64,000 nt of DNA from Catenovulum maritimum. Its GTDB lineage: Bacteria > Pseudomonadota > Gammaproteobacteria > Enterobacterales > Alteromonadaceae. The translations under genes were made by a program, and so were the position numbers. The notes beneath the pieces are model-generated. The model did not search any database. It saw only the letters and a list, made by a program, of their open reading frames with translations, and was not told the DNA's origin. Positions within the stretch are counted from its first letter, which is position 1; each line of letters starts with the position of its first letter. Shown here piece by piece: positions 8,751 through 18,149 of the stretch. The stretch is taken from NCBI RefSeq assembly GCF_001050375.1, contig NZ_KQ130482.1, forward strand, positions 512,954 through 576,953. Reading direction: 5' to 3'.

Positions 8751-11036
8751 CTATTTAGACGTTTTATATAAGCGATTCGCTGTTAAATTTTTCAGCGTTT
8801 GGGTCTCGCCATTTCGCCAGCGTATTGTAGCCGACTTAATTTTATCTTCTTTACCTAAACCAAAGTGAACTATGTCTAAAAGGCTTTGTGCATGTACTTC
8901 ACCTGCAGAGCCAATTCTTTGTTGGTATTTTTTACCAGAAGCCGTCTCAATAATGACTAATGCCGATACCGGATCTACATTATCTTTAGGGCTGTAATTT
9001 ACGTCTATTAATAGGTAGTTATTGTCACCGTCTGTTTGATTGTCAAATAAGTACCAACGTCCTTCTTCTTCGCTACCACTTAATAAATCTAGTTGACCGT
9101 CTAAGTCAAAATCGAATAATTGTCCCATGTCACCGTGGCCAACATCAGTTGGCTCAATGGCACCATGACTAGTGAGAATATCGAATTTACCCTTACCAGT
9201 GTTCAATAGCATTAAATCAGCAATTCTTTCACTTAGGTGACCATATCGATAAACAAATAGGTCTTGCCAGCCATCGTTATTTACATCACCGCGGGCAACA
9301 CCCCAGTTATTACCACCTAAAGGCAGATTCCACTTTTTAGTGGCATTAACAAATTTATCACCTTGGTTTACTAGTAAAACATCTTGTACGTTACGATTAT
9401 TGGCTTTCCAATCGTAGCTCACATCAGATAAACCCGTTAGTGAGAAAGTCACTGTCCAATAAATATTTCGGTCACGTACCCACTCAGCTTGCCATTTACC
9501 ATTGCCTAGATGACCTATATATAAACCGTTTACTTTTCTTTCTTCAGGCCAGCCTTGTGCGTCAGCTGCGCTAAACTCTATTTCGGACGGCGCTGTTTTC
9601 ATTTCCTTAGGTAATTGAGTAGGTTGAAAACCTTTAGCTTTTACTATTTTTCGGGCTTTATTTTTACCTAAGAAAATTGCAAAACCGTCGTTGTATTGGC
9701 GGTAAGTTAAATTCATGTCCGACAATTTCACACTGCCATTGGCGTCAAAACTGACTAAAGTTGTGCCTTTTTCGCCGTCGTCTCGTATATCTAATCGTTT
9801 GGTTTCTGGATTAAAGTCGATAGATTTACGCGAAAGTTGATAATGCGTACGGCTGCCTGCAAAATATAAATCAACTAAACCATCATTATTAACATCAACA
9901 TCGGTTGCTGCGTTATAGCCAACCTTATCAGTAAGGCCTTTAGGTAACATTTGTGCAGTTACGTCAGTAAAGGTGAAATCTCCATTGCCTTGCCATAAAG
10001 TGATTGGCGAAAAAACCACAACATCGTCAATATTGTCGTTGTTAAAGTCGGTTATTACGACGCGCTCGCCCTTAGCATGTTCAATGCCAGCAATTTGATT
10101 TTGGCTGAATGTACCGTCGCCATTATTCTTGTAAAATAATTGTCTAGGGCCATCGTATTTTGGTGTTTTTGCATTAAATAATGCAATATCTAAATCGCCA
10201 TCTAAATCTAAATCAATCCAACGCGGTGAACGACCTCGAGCAGGAGTTAAAATACCTGCTTCTGGAGACGCGTTAGTAAATTTTTGGTTGTCGTTCTTTA
10301 GTAATATATAGGATGTTGGATTGGTGCCATTCGCGCCACCTTGTGCCACCATAATATCAAGATCGCCATCGTTGTCGTAATCACCAACCGCAGAGCCATG
10401 GAAGTCTAGCGAATGCTCAAATAAACGCTCTACTGTGACTGTACCGTCACCATTATTGGTTACTAATTGCGTCGGAACATGGTTATGGTTGTTTAGTACA
10501 AAGTCATAGTCGCCATCTGCATCTATGTCGCCTATAGACGGGCCACCGTATTTGTAAGTGACTTCAGTTTCAAAGTTTGCTTGTTTTGAAATGTTTGCGT
10601 ATTTAGGCAACTCAACATCTGCTACATCTTCAAATCGTACTGAGTGAATTTTGATATCGGCACTACGGCGGATAAAGGTTAATTCTTTATTGCCTAAAGT
10701 TTCAAAGTCGACTAAAAAGCTGAGCTTGTGTTTACCTTTAAATGGAATGTTGGCGTTGTCTACAATCACTTTATTACCAGACAACAGGCTTAAATTTGCA
10801 TAAGGTTTATCTATAGATACCTCTGCTATTAAGCGTTTAATGCTTGAACCCGTTACCGAGTAATTTGTTGTATAGTTTTCTTGATTAGTTAAGATTTTAA
10901 CTTGATTAATCAATGATTGAGTTGACGCTGTGTTGGTTTTTGCAGCCACAGTAGGTGTATTTCCACAACCTGATATTAAAGCTGTGCTGCTGATACCTGC
11001 TAGCACAACGGCTAGCATGGTCGGATTTAGTTTCAT
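8751..11036 (-). CDS. FG-GAP/VCBS repeat lipoprotein with ASPIC/UnbV C-terminus
   Basis: A 761-residue lipoprotein (STALISGC, cysteine at about 24). After an N-terminal beta domain, residues about 165-650 hold repeated calcium-binding blade motifs such as GDIDADGDYDF, GDYDNDGDLDIM and DLDLDGDLDIAL, typical of FG-GAP beta-propellers. Residues about 680-758 match the ASPIC/UnbV module (VHAQS, HFGLG, IRWRNGETQTL). Proteins of this CRTAC1-like kind are extracellular and calcium-dependent, and their biochemical role is unclear. The gene lies 5 bp after the PhoD gene, so the two are surely co-transcribed. Confidence 0.8.
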   Translation of the reverse strand: MKLNPTMLAVVLAGISSTALISGCGNTPTVAAKTNTASTQSLINQVKILTNQENYTTNYSVTGSSIKRLIAEVSIDKPYANLSLLSGNKVIVDNANIPFKGKHKLSFLVDFETLGNKELTFIRRSADIKIHSVRFEDVADVELPKYANISKQANFETEVTYKYGGPSIGDIDADGDYDFVLNNHNHVPTQLVTNNGDGTVTVERLFEHSLDFHGSAVGDYDNDGDLDIMVAQGGANGTNPTSYILLKNDNQKFTNASPEAGILTPARGRSPRWIDLDLDGDLDIALFNAKTPKYDGPRQLFYKNNGDGTFSQNQIAGIEHAKGERVVITDFNNDNIDDVVVFSPITLWQGNGDFTFTDVTAQMLPKGLTDKVGYNAATDVDVNNDGLVDLYFAGSRTHYQLSRKSIDFNPETKRLDIRDDGEKGTTLVSFDANGSVKLSDMNLTYRQYNDGFAIFLGKNKARKIVKAKGFQPTQLPKEMKTAPSEIEFSAADAQGWPEERKVNGLYIGHLGNGKWQAEWVRDRNIYWTVTFSLTGLSDVSYDWKANNRNVQDVLLVNQGDKFVNATKKWNLPLGGNNWGVARGDVNNDGWQDLFVYRYGHLSERIADLMLLNTGKGKFDILTSHGAIEPTDVGHGDMGQLFDFDLDGQLDLLSGSEEEGRWYLFDNQTDGDNNYLLIDVNYSPKDNVDPVSALVIIETASGKKYQQRIGSAGEVHAQSLLDIVHFGLGKEDKIKSATIRWRNGETQTLKNLTANRLYKTSK

Positions 11037-11041
11037 TGTTA

Positions 11042-13408
11042 TTAGCCTATTTTGTTAATGCCGATATTTTCGTCTTGCGCGATAGTGACTGGCCAACCAG
11101 CAAACTGGTTGTCTGTATTATTATCAGTTACATCAACTAGGAATTTGTAAGCGGATGTTGTGTAAGTTTTGTTTTGGGTATCAAATTCAATAAAACCAAA
11201 ACCACTGCCTTTTTCATGCGCTTGGATGTAGCGATTACCTGATTTACCTACTTGCGGATTACCAACGGCATATACGTAAATTTTATTGCCGAAACTATCT
11301 AGGTATTCACCAGTTTGCTCTAAACCATGAGAAGGACGGTTTTTCATAGGTAAGCCCATTGCATCTGGTCGCCACCATCTTGGCCAACCTGCCGAAATAG
11401 CTGGAGTACAAAACGCCCAGTTACTGTCGCGTTGGTCATTTACACCATACTGAGAAAGTGTGCCTAAATGGGTATCACCACATATGTGTAGCGCTTTTGA
11501 TTTACGCATGATTTCTATTGCGCGATTTCTTGCTGATGCAGGCCAACCGCTACTATCAAAATCATACTTTAAGTATCTATCTGGTAGTGGTTGATGGGTT
11601 GAAATTCCAGCAAATACGGTTTGGCTAAGCATGGCTTTAAGTGTATGACCACGCCAATCTTCAGCCCATTTTTCTAAGAAATCTTCTTGACGCTGACCTA
11701 ATAAATGCAAGTTCTCTTTGTCAAATTTTGGATTGAAGAAATCAGGTGCCTCGTCATTACCTGTTACACCCACATCAATGTTTAATGTTTCAGGTCCACT
11801 TTTCCACTGTCTATCGGCGATAATGGCGAAACTGACTTTACCGTATACTAATTCAGTGTAGTAAACACTCATATTGCGTGCTGACGGAGTTGGGTCAACC
11901 GGATCCGGGTGATGTCCAGTATGCGTTTTGTGTACAACATTAACCAATTTGACTGGGCTAATGTAGCCCCCTGCGTTATCGGTGCGACCACTGCTGATTG
12001 CTTCATCACTCATAGCGATACCCGATTCACCCCATAAGTTCCCTTGGAGAATATCGTGATCATCTGGTAATACGACTGTCGGGGCGTTACGCATCGCTTC
12101 TCTAAATGCCCAACCAAATTGATAGTATTTACGTAAATAATTCAAGATAGATAGATCTGCAGGGGCGTAAATAACACCAAAACCACCGTGGTTTTCGTAT
12201 ATTTGGTCACCTGAAAAATACACCAAATCTGGATTCATATTTACAACATTATTTGCCACTGGCGCGTATGGAAAGCCATAGTCGTTTTGACAAGTTAATG
12301 CTGCCATACGTAAGTTACGTGTGCTTGGATTCGCTTTAATTAAGCCGCTGAAGGTATCAATCGTTGTGCTGCTGTCTTTGTGTTTTTCTTGATAAACAAC
12401 GCGGTATTTGAAGTCGCTATTTTCTTGCCAGTTGTTAATGGTAAAAGTTGCAACCCAAGCATCAGTATCTAAACTGGCTTCTGCCACAGCTTGCCACTTC
12501 CCATCTTTCTCTATTTCTAACTGTAACTGTTGGTTATCTTCTTTACCAAGTGGGCCAGTCAGGGCTGACAGTTTTAAAATAAAACCTTTATCAGAGCGAG
12601 AATCGCTTAGGGTATACATACACCATAAGATAGGGCCAAATTTTTGAGCTTGGTTATCGCAAAATGCATCGCCACTAATTTGCCATTCGCTAAAGCGGAA
12701 TTTACTGCCCGTGTCGGTTAATTTATCTTCCGAATTTAAACTAAAGTTGCTCACCACAGCTATATTGCCTGCAACTTCACTTGCCGGGTAGTAGTCAGTC
12801 ACTGTGGCTAATAGGCTATTATTTAAATCAAAAGCTTTTGCTGTTAACGCATAAATGCCATTAGTCGGCGTACCAGATAAAACCACTTTTACTTTGCTAT
12901 CTGAAGCTTTGTTTAGGTGTACACGCTTTTTACCTAAAGCGAGTTGGCCATTTACAACACCCGCATCTATACCTTCTTGTACAAAACAATTACTCTTAAA
13001 TTCATTAATGTCGCTTTTCGCACCAATTCGAATACCAGCGCCACCATCAATTTGACCAGCTTGATATTTTTCTACTATGATAGAGCTCTCAAAGCTTTTG
13101 TCTAAATTAACAATTTGATGTTTTAATGCATGAATACTGCGATTGCCACCTTCAGAATCACATTCAGCCGCACCATTTTTAATGCTCCAGTTTTCCATTG
13201 GGTTTGCCCAATGTTCGCCACCAATAAAAATGCGGTCAAAACTGTTATGCCATTGGCTGCTAATCGATTCTTTCAGATAATTACTTTGGCTCTGAGATAA
13301 TACTCCAGAACCTTGCTCGGAAATATTTGGAGTACAGCCAATAGCTGAAGTTGCGACACCTGCCATAGCAATTTTCAGCGCATCTCGACGTGATATTTGA
13401 TAATTCAT
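11042..13408 (-). CDS. PhoD-type metallophosphoesterase, Tat-exported lipoprotein
   Basis: A 788-residue protein with a twin-arginine signal (SRRDALKIAM at 5-14) that also ends in a lipobox-like SAIGC. Residues about 30-250 form a LamG/CBM-like beta domain (GGAGIRIG). Residues about 365-770 form the PhoD-like metallophosphatase domain: GDQIYE (about 399), LPDDHD (about 448) and CGDTH (about 641) provide metal ligands. Family members hydrolyse phosphomonoesters or diesters outside the cytoplasm with Fe/Ca centres. The enzyme lies between the GntR regulator (43 bp upstream) and the UnbV protein (5 bp downstream). The N-terminal beta domain suggests a glycan-linked phosphate rather than generic phosphate scavenging; that part is inference. 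Confidence 0.82.
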   Translation of the reverse strand: MNYQISRRDALKIAMAGVATSAIGCTPNISEQGSGVLSQSQSNYLKESISSQWHNSFDRIFIGGEHWANPMENWSIKNGAAECDSEGGNRSIHALKHQIVNLDKSFESSIIVEKYQAGQIDGGAGIRIGAKSDINEFKSNCFVQEGIDAGVVNGQLALGKKRVHLNKASDSKVKVVLSGTPTNGIYALTAKAFDLNNSLLATVTDYYPASEVAGNIAVVSNFSLNSEDKLTDTGSKFRFSEWQISGDAFCDNQAQKFGPILWCMYTLSDSRSDKGFILKLSALTGPLGKEDNQQLQLEIEKDGKWQAVAEASLDTDAWVATFTINNWQENSDFKYRVVYQEKHKDSSTTIDTFSGLIKANPSTRNLRMAALTCQNDYGFPYAPVANNVVNMNPDLVYFSGDQIYENHGGFGVIYAPADLSILNYLRKYYQFGWAFREAMRNAPTVVLPDDHDILQGNLWGESGIAMSDEAISSGRTDNAGGYISPVKLVNVVHKTHTGHHPDPVDPTPSARNMSVYYTELVYGKVSFAIIADRQWKSGPETLNIDVGVTGNDEAPDFFNPKFDKENLHLLGQRQEDFLEKWAEDWRGHTLKAMLSQTVFAGISTHQPLPDRYLKYDFDSSGWPASARNRAIEIMRKSKALHICGDTHLGTLSQYGVNDQRDSNWAFCTPAISAGWPRWWRPDAMGLPMKNRPSHGLEQTGEYLDSFGNKIYVYAVGNPQVGKSGNRYIQAHEKGSGFGFIEFDTQNKTYTTSAYKFLVDVTDNNTDNQFAGWPVTIAQDENIGINKIG

Positions 13409-13451
13409 TACTTACCTCAGTGCAATTGAGTTAATTGTTTTGCTTGTTTTA

Positions 13452-14033
13452 TTATTGATTTAAGGGTTTGCTTTGTTGCAAGCCATCTAGTTGGGCTGTA
13501 AAGTTTTCTAGCCTTTTAGATAAAACTTCTAGCGGTTCTTTATTTTGTTGTACTCTAATCGCAATTAAGTACCATAAATTTGAAAGGTCTTTTCCGGCTG
13601 CTAGTTCAATGAAAAGTTGCTGGAACTCTATCTCTGCCACTTTGTATTCACTGAGTTCTTGGTGCTTTAAGTGAAGATCCATTTGAGTCAGTAATAAGGC
13701 AAGACTTTTGTGTTGTGTACGACTGGCACTGACTTGTCCCGAAACAGCAAATTGTTCAATGCTTTGTTTGAAACTTTGCATGAGTTCTTCTACTGGCTTA
13801 CTTAAAGGTTGGCAAACAAAGTTACCGCAATTACGTTTGCTTTCGATTAAGCCTTCTTTATACAAAATTAATAATACTTCTCTGATTGGACCTCTAGATA
13901 CTTCAAATCTTTCAGCTAAGTCTTGCTCATTTAATTTTTCACCAGGGAGATAATCTCCAAATATTAATTCGCTTCTTAATATGTCTGCTATTTGCGACTG
14001 AATCGTACTGACTTTTCTATTTGATAGTTTCAT
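13452..14033 (-). CDS. GntR-family transcriptional regulator
   Basis: The ATG at 14033 (193 residues) is chosen over an in-frame TTG at 14108 because GGTGA sits five bases upstream and the protein then begins just before the DNA-binding domain. Residues 8-70 are a winged helix of GntR type (GEKLNEQDLAERFEVSRGPIREVL, with G-I-EVLL wing). The C-terminal part is helical like the FCD ligand-binding domain but short. It heads the PhoD-UnbV operon and is divergent from the dehydrogenase-like gene at 14312, so it probably controls both and itself. The inducer is unknown. Confidence 0.85.
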   Translation of the reverse strand: MKLSNRKVSTIQSQIADILRSELIFGDYLPGEKLNEQDLAERFEVSRGPIREVLLILYKEGLIESKRNCGNFVCQPLSKPVEELMQSFKQSIEQFAVSGQVSASRTQHKSLALLLTQMDLHLKHQELSEYKVAEIEFQQLFIELAAGKDLSNLWYLIAIRVQQNKEPLEVLSKRLENFTAQLDGLQQSKPLNQ

Positions 14034-14311
14034 GTTTTTCACCAAAGAGTACCAAAATTGCCAAACAATCTGATATTTTGTATTTTGTGTTAAGTATATT
14101 GTTAACAAAATAATTTGCTTTGTAAAGCGAATTGTCTAAAATGATTTGAATTATTGAGTCAAAATGATGTTTTAGTTGGGTTTTGTGAGTTTATTTGGTG
14201 TTTTCTTGGTTGTTGAGCTACGAATCCTACTCTAGTTACACCGCTAATTAACTTACAAAATCACTAAATGTGTTTGGTCTTTTATATGTGTGACAGAAAT
14301 TAGGTGATCTA
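14034..14311. promoter_or_regulatory. Divergent promoter region between GntR and the dehydrogenase-like gene
   Basis: AT-rich 278-bp stretch serving both directions. It contains a perfect 10-bp palindrome TTGTTAACAA at 14099-14108 and a second symmetric element GCTTTGTAAAGC at 14117-14128. Either could bind the GntR regulator. This is inference from symmetry and position only. Confidence 0.35.
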
Positions 14312-16888
14312 ATGAAGATAAAAACAAAAATATTCACGACTGCTATGTCGGTTTTAGTTGGGGCTATAAGCCAAGTTGCAATCGCTGAAAAACAGCTAAT
14401 AGCTTTGTCACCGGATGAATCTTTAGCGACCATGCAAATTCAAGATGGTTATAAAATGGAACTGGTTGCACATGAACCTATGGTTGAAGAACCAGTATTA
14501 TTAAGTTTTGATGGCCAAGGTAGAATGTATGTAGCTGAAATGTTGACGTACATGCAGGACATTGATGGAACAGGACAAATGAAGCCTGTCAGTCGGATAA
14601 AACGTCTGGAAGATACTGATAACGATGGTGTTATGGATAAAGCCACAATATTCGCCGATGAGCTTTTATTACCCAGAATGATATTACCACTGCAAGACGG
14701 TAAGATTTTAGCGCGTGAAACCAACACTTTCGATTTGTTATTGTTGGAAGATTTAAACGGTGATGGTGTCGCGGATAAACGCACCACTGTTTATAAAGGT
14801 GGTAAACGTGGTGGTAATCTAGAGCATCAACCTAGTGGCTTAATCTGGGGAATAGACAACTGGTTGTATGTTACCTATACCAATCGCCGTTATAAAGTAG
14901 ATGGTGATAAAGTTATTTCACAAAACATTCGCTATGGTGGAGGGCAGTGGGGCTTAGCGCAAGATGCAGTTGGCCGCTTTTATTATTCAGCTGCTGGTTC
15001 TGAAAAGCCAGCATTTAGTTTCCAATTTCCAAGTGTATATGGCGCAATTCCAATAGCTGGAGAAATCGCAAATGGCTTTAACGAAGTGTTTCCAATTGAA
15101 ACCATACCCGATGTGCAAGGTGGAAAGCCAAGATTGCGAGATGACAATACGCTTAATCATTTTACTGGTGTCGCCGGTCAAAGCATTTATTTAGGAGATA
15201 AATTACCTGAGTTAAACGGCGATTATATTTTACCCGAGCCTGTCGGTAATTTAGTTAGGCGTGCTCAAATTCGCCGTGAAAATGGTTACTCGGTTATTTC
15301 TCACCCTTACCAAGCGCAGCAAAAAGAATTTATTGCTTCAACCGATTCGTCTTTTCGGCCGGTGTGGAGTGAAACAGGCCCTGACGGCACTTTGTATTTA
15401 GTTGATATGTATCGAGGTATCATTCAAGAAGGGAACTGGACAAAAGAAGGTTCATATTTACGATCTGTTATCGAAGAGTATGGCTTAGATAAAATTATTG
15501 GCGGTGGCCGTATTTATCGAGTAACCAAACCAGGTGTAAATTTGGGTGAAAAGCCAAATCTGTATGCTAAAACGCCTAACCAATTGGTTGAGTATTTAGC
15601 CCATGGAAATCATTGGTGGCGTATAAACGCTCAAAAATTACTGGTACTAAACAAAGAAAAATCAGCTATTCCCGCACTTAAACACATGCTGTTAGAGCAT
15701 AGCAGCGCAACTGCTAGACTACATGCTTTATGGACACTTGAAGGTTTAGGTGTAGTTGAACTTGGCCTATTAACTAAAGCTTTTTCTGATAAAGATGAAA
15801 ATGTACGAGCTGCAGCGGTTCGAATATCTGAACAATTGTTCTCTAATCAAGATCAAAGCATAATTAACATATGGCGAAAATTGCTTAACAGTGCCGACAT
15901 TGAACTGGCTGAACAAATTCTTCTCTCTATTTATTATCTTGATGTCAGTGATTCAATTCGAGGTGAGTTTGTAACTCTTGCCAAAAATAAATTCGTAAAT
16001 CACGAAGGTATCACTTCAATTGCGCAAGCAATGGATTACTTAATTAAAGGTGAGCGAGCTCAAGCTGAATTGGCTAAAGGCAATAAAGCATTTGCCGAAT
16101 CTATGCAGCGCGGAAAGCAACATTTTTCCTCTTTGTGTGCTGATTGTCATGGAGAAGATGGAACAGGTACAGCGGCAGGGACTGGGTTAATTGCACCTTC
16201 TTTCGCTAACAATGCTAGGGTAAATGGTGATGTGTCTATTTTAGGCAGAATTGTATTGCAAGGCTTAGTTGGTGACATTGAAGGTAAAAACTATTTGGGG
16301 ATGACTATGATGTCGCTTGCGTCAAACGACGATCAGTATATTGCAGATGTTCTCACTTATATTCGCAATAGTTTTGGCAACAAATCTGCAGCTGTAATGC
16401 CAGAACAAGTGGCAGAGATACGCAAATTAGAGAATCGAAAAACACCTTGGTCGGTCGATGAATTAAACCAAAAATTTGGACAAAAACTAACTAATAAAAA
16501 ACAGTGGAAGTTTAGTTCAAGTCATAATGCAAAAAACTTTGAAGCTTTGGTCGATGGAAAAATGGATTGGCGCCGATGGACAAGTGACGCTAACCAAGCT
16601 ATTGGTATGTGGCTACAAGTTGAATTACCGCAAACTTATCAAATAAGCCGCATAGATATGGATTGTCGTAAATTTAGTTGGCAGTGTGCTAAGGCGTTTG
16701 ATTTAGAGCTTTCACTAGATGGTAAAAACTGGAGCAAAGTTGATAGCAGAATCAAGTTTGCTAACCATTATCAACTTCAGGCCTTAGGCCACAAAGCTAA
16801 GTTTATACGTTTTGTTTTAACCAATGGCAGCTCGCAACAACCTTGGTCGATGACAGAGTTAGATATTATTGCTAGCCCAATAAATTAG
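14312..16888 (+). CDS. Periplasmic beta-propeller dehydrogenase-like protein with HEAT repeats, cytochrome c and discoidin domain
   Basis: An 858-residue secreted protein (signal to about residue 25; AGGTGA five bases before the ATG). Residues about 40-400 form a sorbosone/PQQ-dehydrogenase-like propeller of the type often named putative membrane-bound dehydrogenase and common in Planctomycetes. It carries EF-hand-like loops DTDNDGVMDK and DLNGDGVADK. Residues about 420-560 look like HEAT repeats. A single haem c site CADCH occurs at about 609-613, with GMTMMSL as a possible source of the axial methionine. The last 130 residues resemble an F5/8-type-C (discoidin) sugar-binding domain. The combination suggests oxidation of a bound sugar with electrons passed to a c-type haem. 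Divergent from the GntR gene. Confidence 0.7.
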   Translation: MKIKTKIFTTAMSVLVGAISQVAIAEKQLIALSPDESLATMQIQDGYKMELVAHEPMVEEPVLLSFDGQGRMYVAEMLTYMQDIDGTGQMKPVSRIKRLEDTDNDGVMDKATIFADELLLPRMILPLQDGKILARETNTFDLLLLEDLNGDGVADKRTTVYKGGKRGGNLEHQPSGLIWGIDNWLYVTYTNRRYKVDGDKVISQNIRYGGGQWGLAQDAVGRFYYSAAGSEKPAFSFQFPSVYGAIPIAGEIANGFNEVFPIETIPDVQGGKPRLRDDNTLNHFTGVAGQSIYLGDKLPELNGDYILPEPVGNLVRRAQIRRENGYSVISHPYQAQQKEFIASTDSSFRPVWSETGPDGTLYLVDMYRGIIQEGNWTKEGSYLRSVIEEYGLDKIIGGGRIYRVTKPGVNLGEKPNLYAKTPNQLVEYLAHGNHWWRINAQKLLVLNKEKSAIPALKHMLLEHSSATARLHALWTLEGLGVVELGLLTKAFSDKDENVRAAAVRISEQLFSNQDQSIINIWRKLLNSADIELAEQILLSIYYLDVSDSIRGEFVTLAKNKFVNHEGITSIAQAMDYLIKGERAQAELAKGNKAFAESMQRGKQHFSSLCADCHGEDGTGTAAGTGLIAPSFANNARVNGDVSILGRIVLQGLVGDIEGKNYLGMTMMSLASNDDQYIADVLTYIRNSFGNKSAAVMPEQVAEIRKLENRKTPWSVDELNQKFGQKLTNKKQWKFSSSHNAKNFEALVDGKMDWRRWTSDANQAIGMWLQVELPQTYQISRIDMDCRKFSWQCAKAFDLELSLDGKNWSKVDSRIKFANHYQLQALGHKAKFIRFVLTNGSSQQPWSMTELDIIASPIN

Positions 16889-16896
16889 CTAACACC

Positions 16897-16933
16897 AGAA
16901 CCCATGCAGCTAGACGCTGCCATGGGTTCTTTC
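16897..16933 (+). terminator. Terminator after the dehydrogenase-like gene
   Basis: Long stem: AGAACCCATG-CAGC (16897-16910) pairs with GCTG-C-CATGGGTTCT (16916-16930) with one bulged base, followed by a short T run. Confidence 0.7.
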
Positions 16934-17116
16934 GACTAAAGAAGCACTATTTATTAATCTATTTAGTTAAGGAGGGAGTAGAAATACCCATCTAATTTGC
17001 CAGCTATGAAAAATATTTTCAGGGAATGGTTCTGTGATGGTCGTATATACTTTACTGTTAACCAAACTCATGACATGCTTAAAGTCGTAGGATTCAAAAA
17101 ATCGAATTAGCACTCT

Positions 17117-18133
17117 ATGTTTAACATTAAAGACGTCGCCAAACTTGCCGGTGTTTCACCGGCCACAGTATCACGCGTACTCAATGACGCCGCAAAAGTT
17201 AGTGATAAAACACGTAAAAAAGTCGAAGATGCAGTTCAGCAACTTGGATTTGTACCGAATGCCAACGCCCGTGCTCTTGTTAAAAAATCAACTAAAACCA
17301 TAGGTGTTGTGTTATCTGAATTAGCCGATCCTTTCTTTGCTATGATGGCGCACTCAATAGAGCTGGCTGCAAGTCGGAAAGGAATCAAAGTGCTGATTAG
17401 TACAGGTTCATCTGAGGCTGAAAAAGAGCGACAAGCCATTAATAATTTAAGATCAGAACGCTGTGACGCTATGATAGTGAACAGCAAAGCCTTAGATGAT
17501 GAAAGTTTAATTACACTGGCAAATTCCATCTCAGGTTTTGTGTTAATTAATAAATTTATTCCAGCAATTAAATCACATTGTATTGGCTTTGATAACTTTA
17601 AAGGTGGTCAGCTTATGGCAGAATATATTGCCTCTCTGGGTCACCAAGACATTGCGGTTATTACTTCTGATAATCGTGCTCATGATGCTAATTTACGTAT
17701 TTCGGGTATTAAACATGAAATGTCTAATCAGGGGTTAAGTTTGGCAGATAATGCCATTATCTGCGCCCAAAATGATTACGCAGGAGGACGTGCTGCACTT
17801 GCTCATTTACTTGATAACAAGATTCGCTTCACTGCGTTATTATGTTTTAACGATCAAATGGCATTGGGCGCAATTGCACAATTGAAAGCCTGTGGATTAA
17901 ATGTACCTGATGATGTCTCGGTTATCGGATTTGATGATTTAATTTATGCCCAATATTGTTCACCTAAGCTAACTACGATTAAATACCCGATTGATATTAT
18001 GGCTGAAAAAGCCACTGAAATGGCATTGGCACTCAGTCAGAAAAAAGAAACAAATTCACAAGGCTATCAATATCAACCGAGTTTAATTAGGCGGGCATCA
18101 ACTCGGCCGGTTAATCCTAATAACAACAGTTAA
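17117..18133 (+). CDS. LacI/GalR-family repressor 1
   Basis: A 338-residue regulator. Residues 1-50 are the LacI helix-turn-helix plus hinge (IKDVAKLAGVSPATVSRVLN, then FVPNANARAL). Residues 60-335 form the periplasmic-binding-protein-like sugar domain, with GVVLSELADPFFAMM, CFNDQMALGAI and VIGFDDL. It is followed after 16 bp by a second LacI gene, and both precede the agarase region. It probably senses an agar- or starch-derived sugar and controls the nearby glycoside hydrolases. A GTTAACCAAA element 51 bp upstream recurs before both agarase genes. Confidence 0.92.
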   Translation: MFNIKDVAKLAGVSPATVSRVLNDAAKVSDKTRKKVEDAVQQLGFVPNANARALVKKSTKTIGVVLSELADPFFAMMAHSIELAASRKGIKVLISTGSSEAEKERQAINNLRSERCDAMIVNSKALDDESLITLANSISGFVLINKFIPAIKSHCIGFDNFKGGQLMAEYIASLGHQDIAVITSDNRAHDANLRISGIKHEMSNQGLSLADNAIICAQNDYAGGRAALAHLLDNKIRFTALLCFNDQMALGAIAQLKACGLNVPDDVSVIGFDDLIYAQYCSPKLTTIKYPIDIMAEKATEMALALSQKKETNSQGYQYQPSLIRRASTRPVNPNNNS

Positions 18134-18149
18134 TTTACAGAGGTTTATT

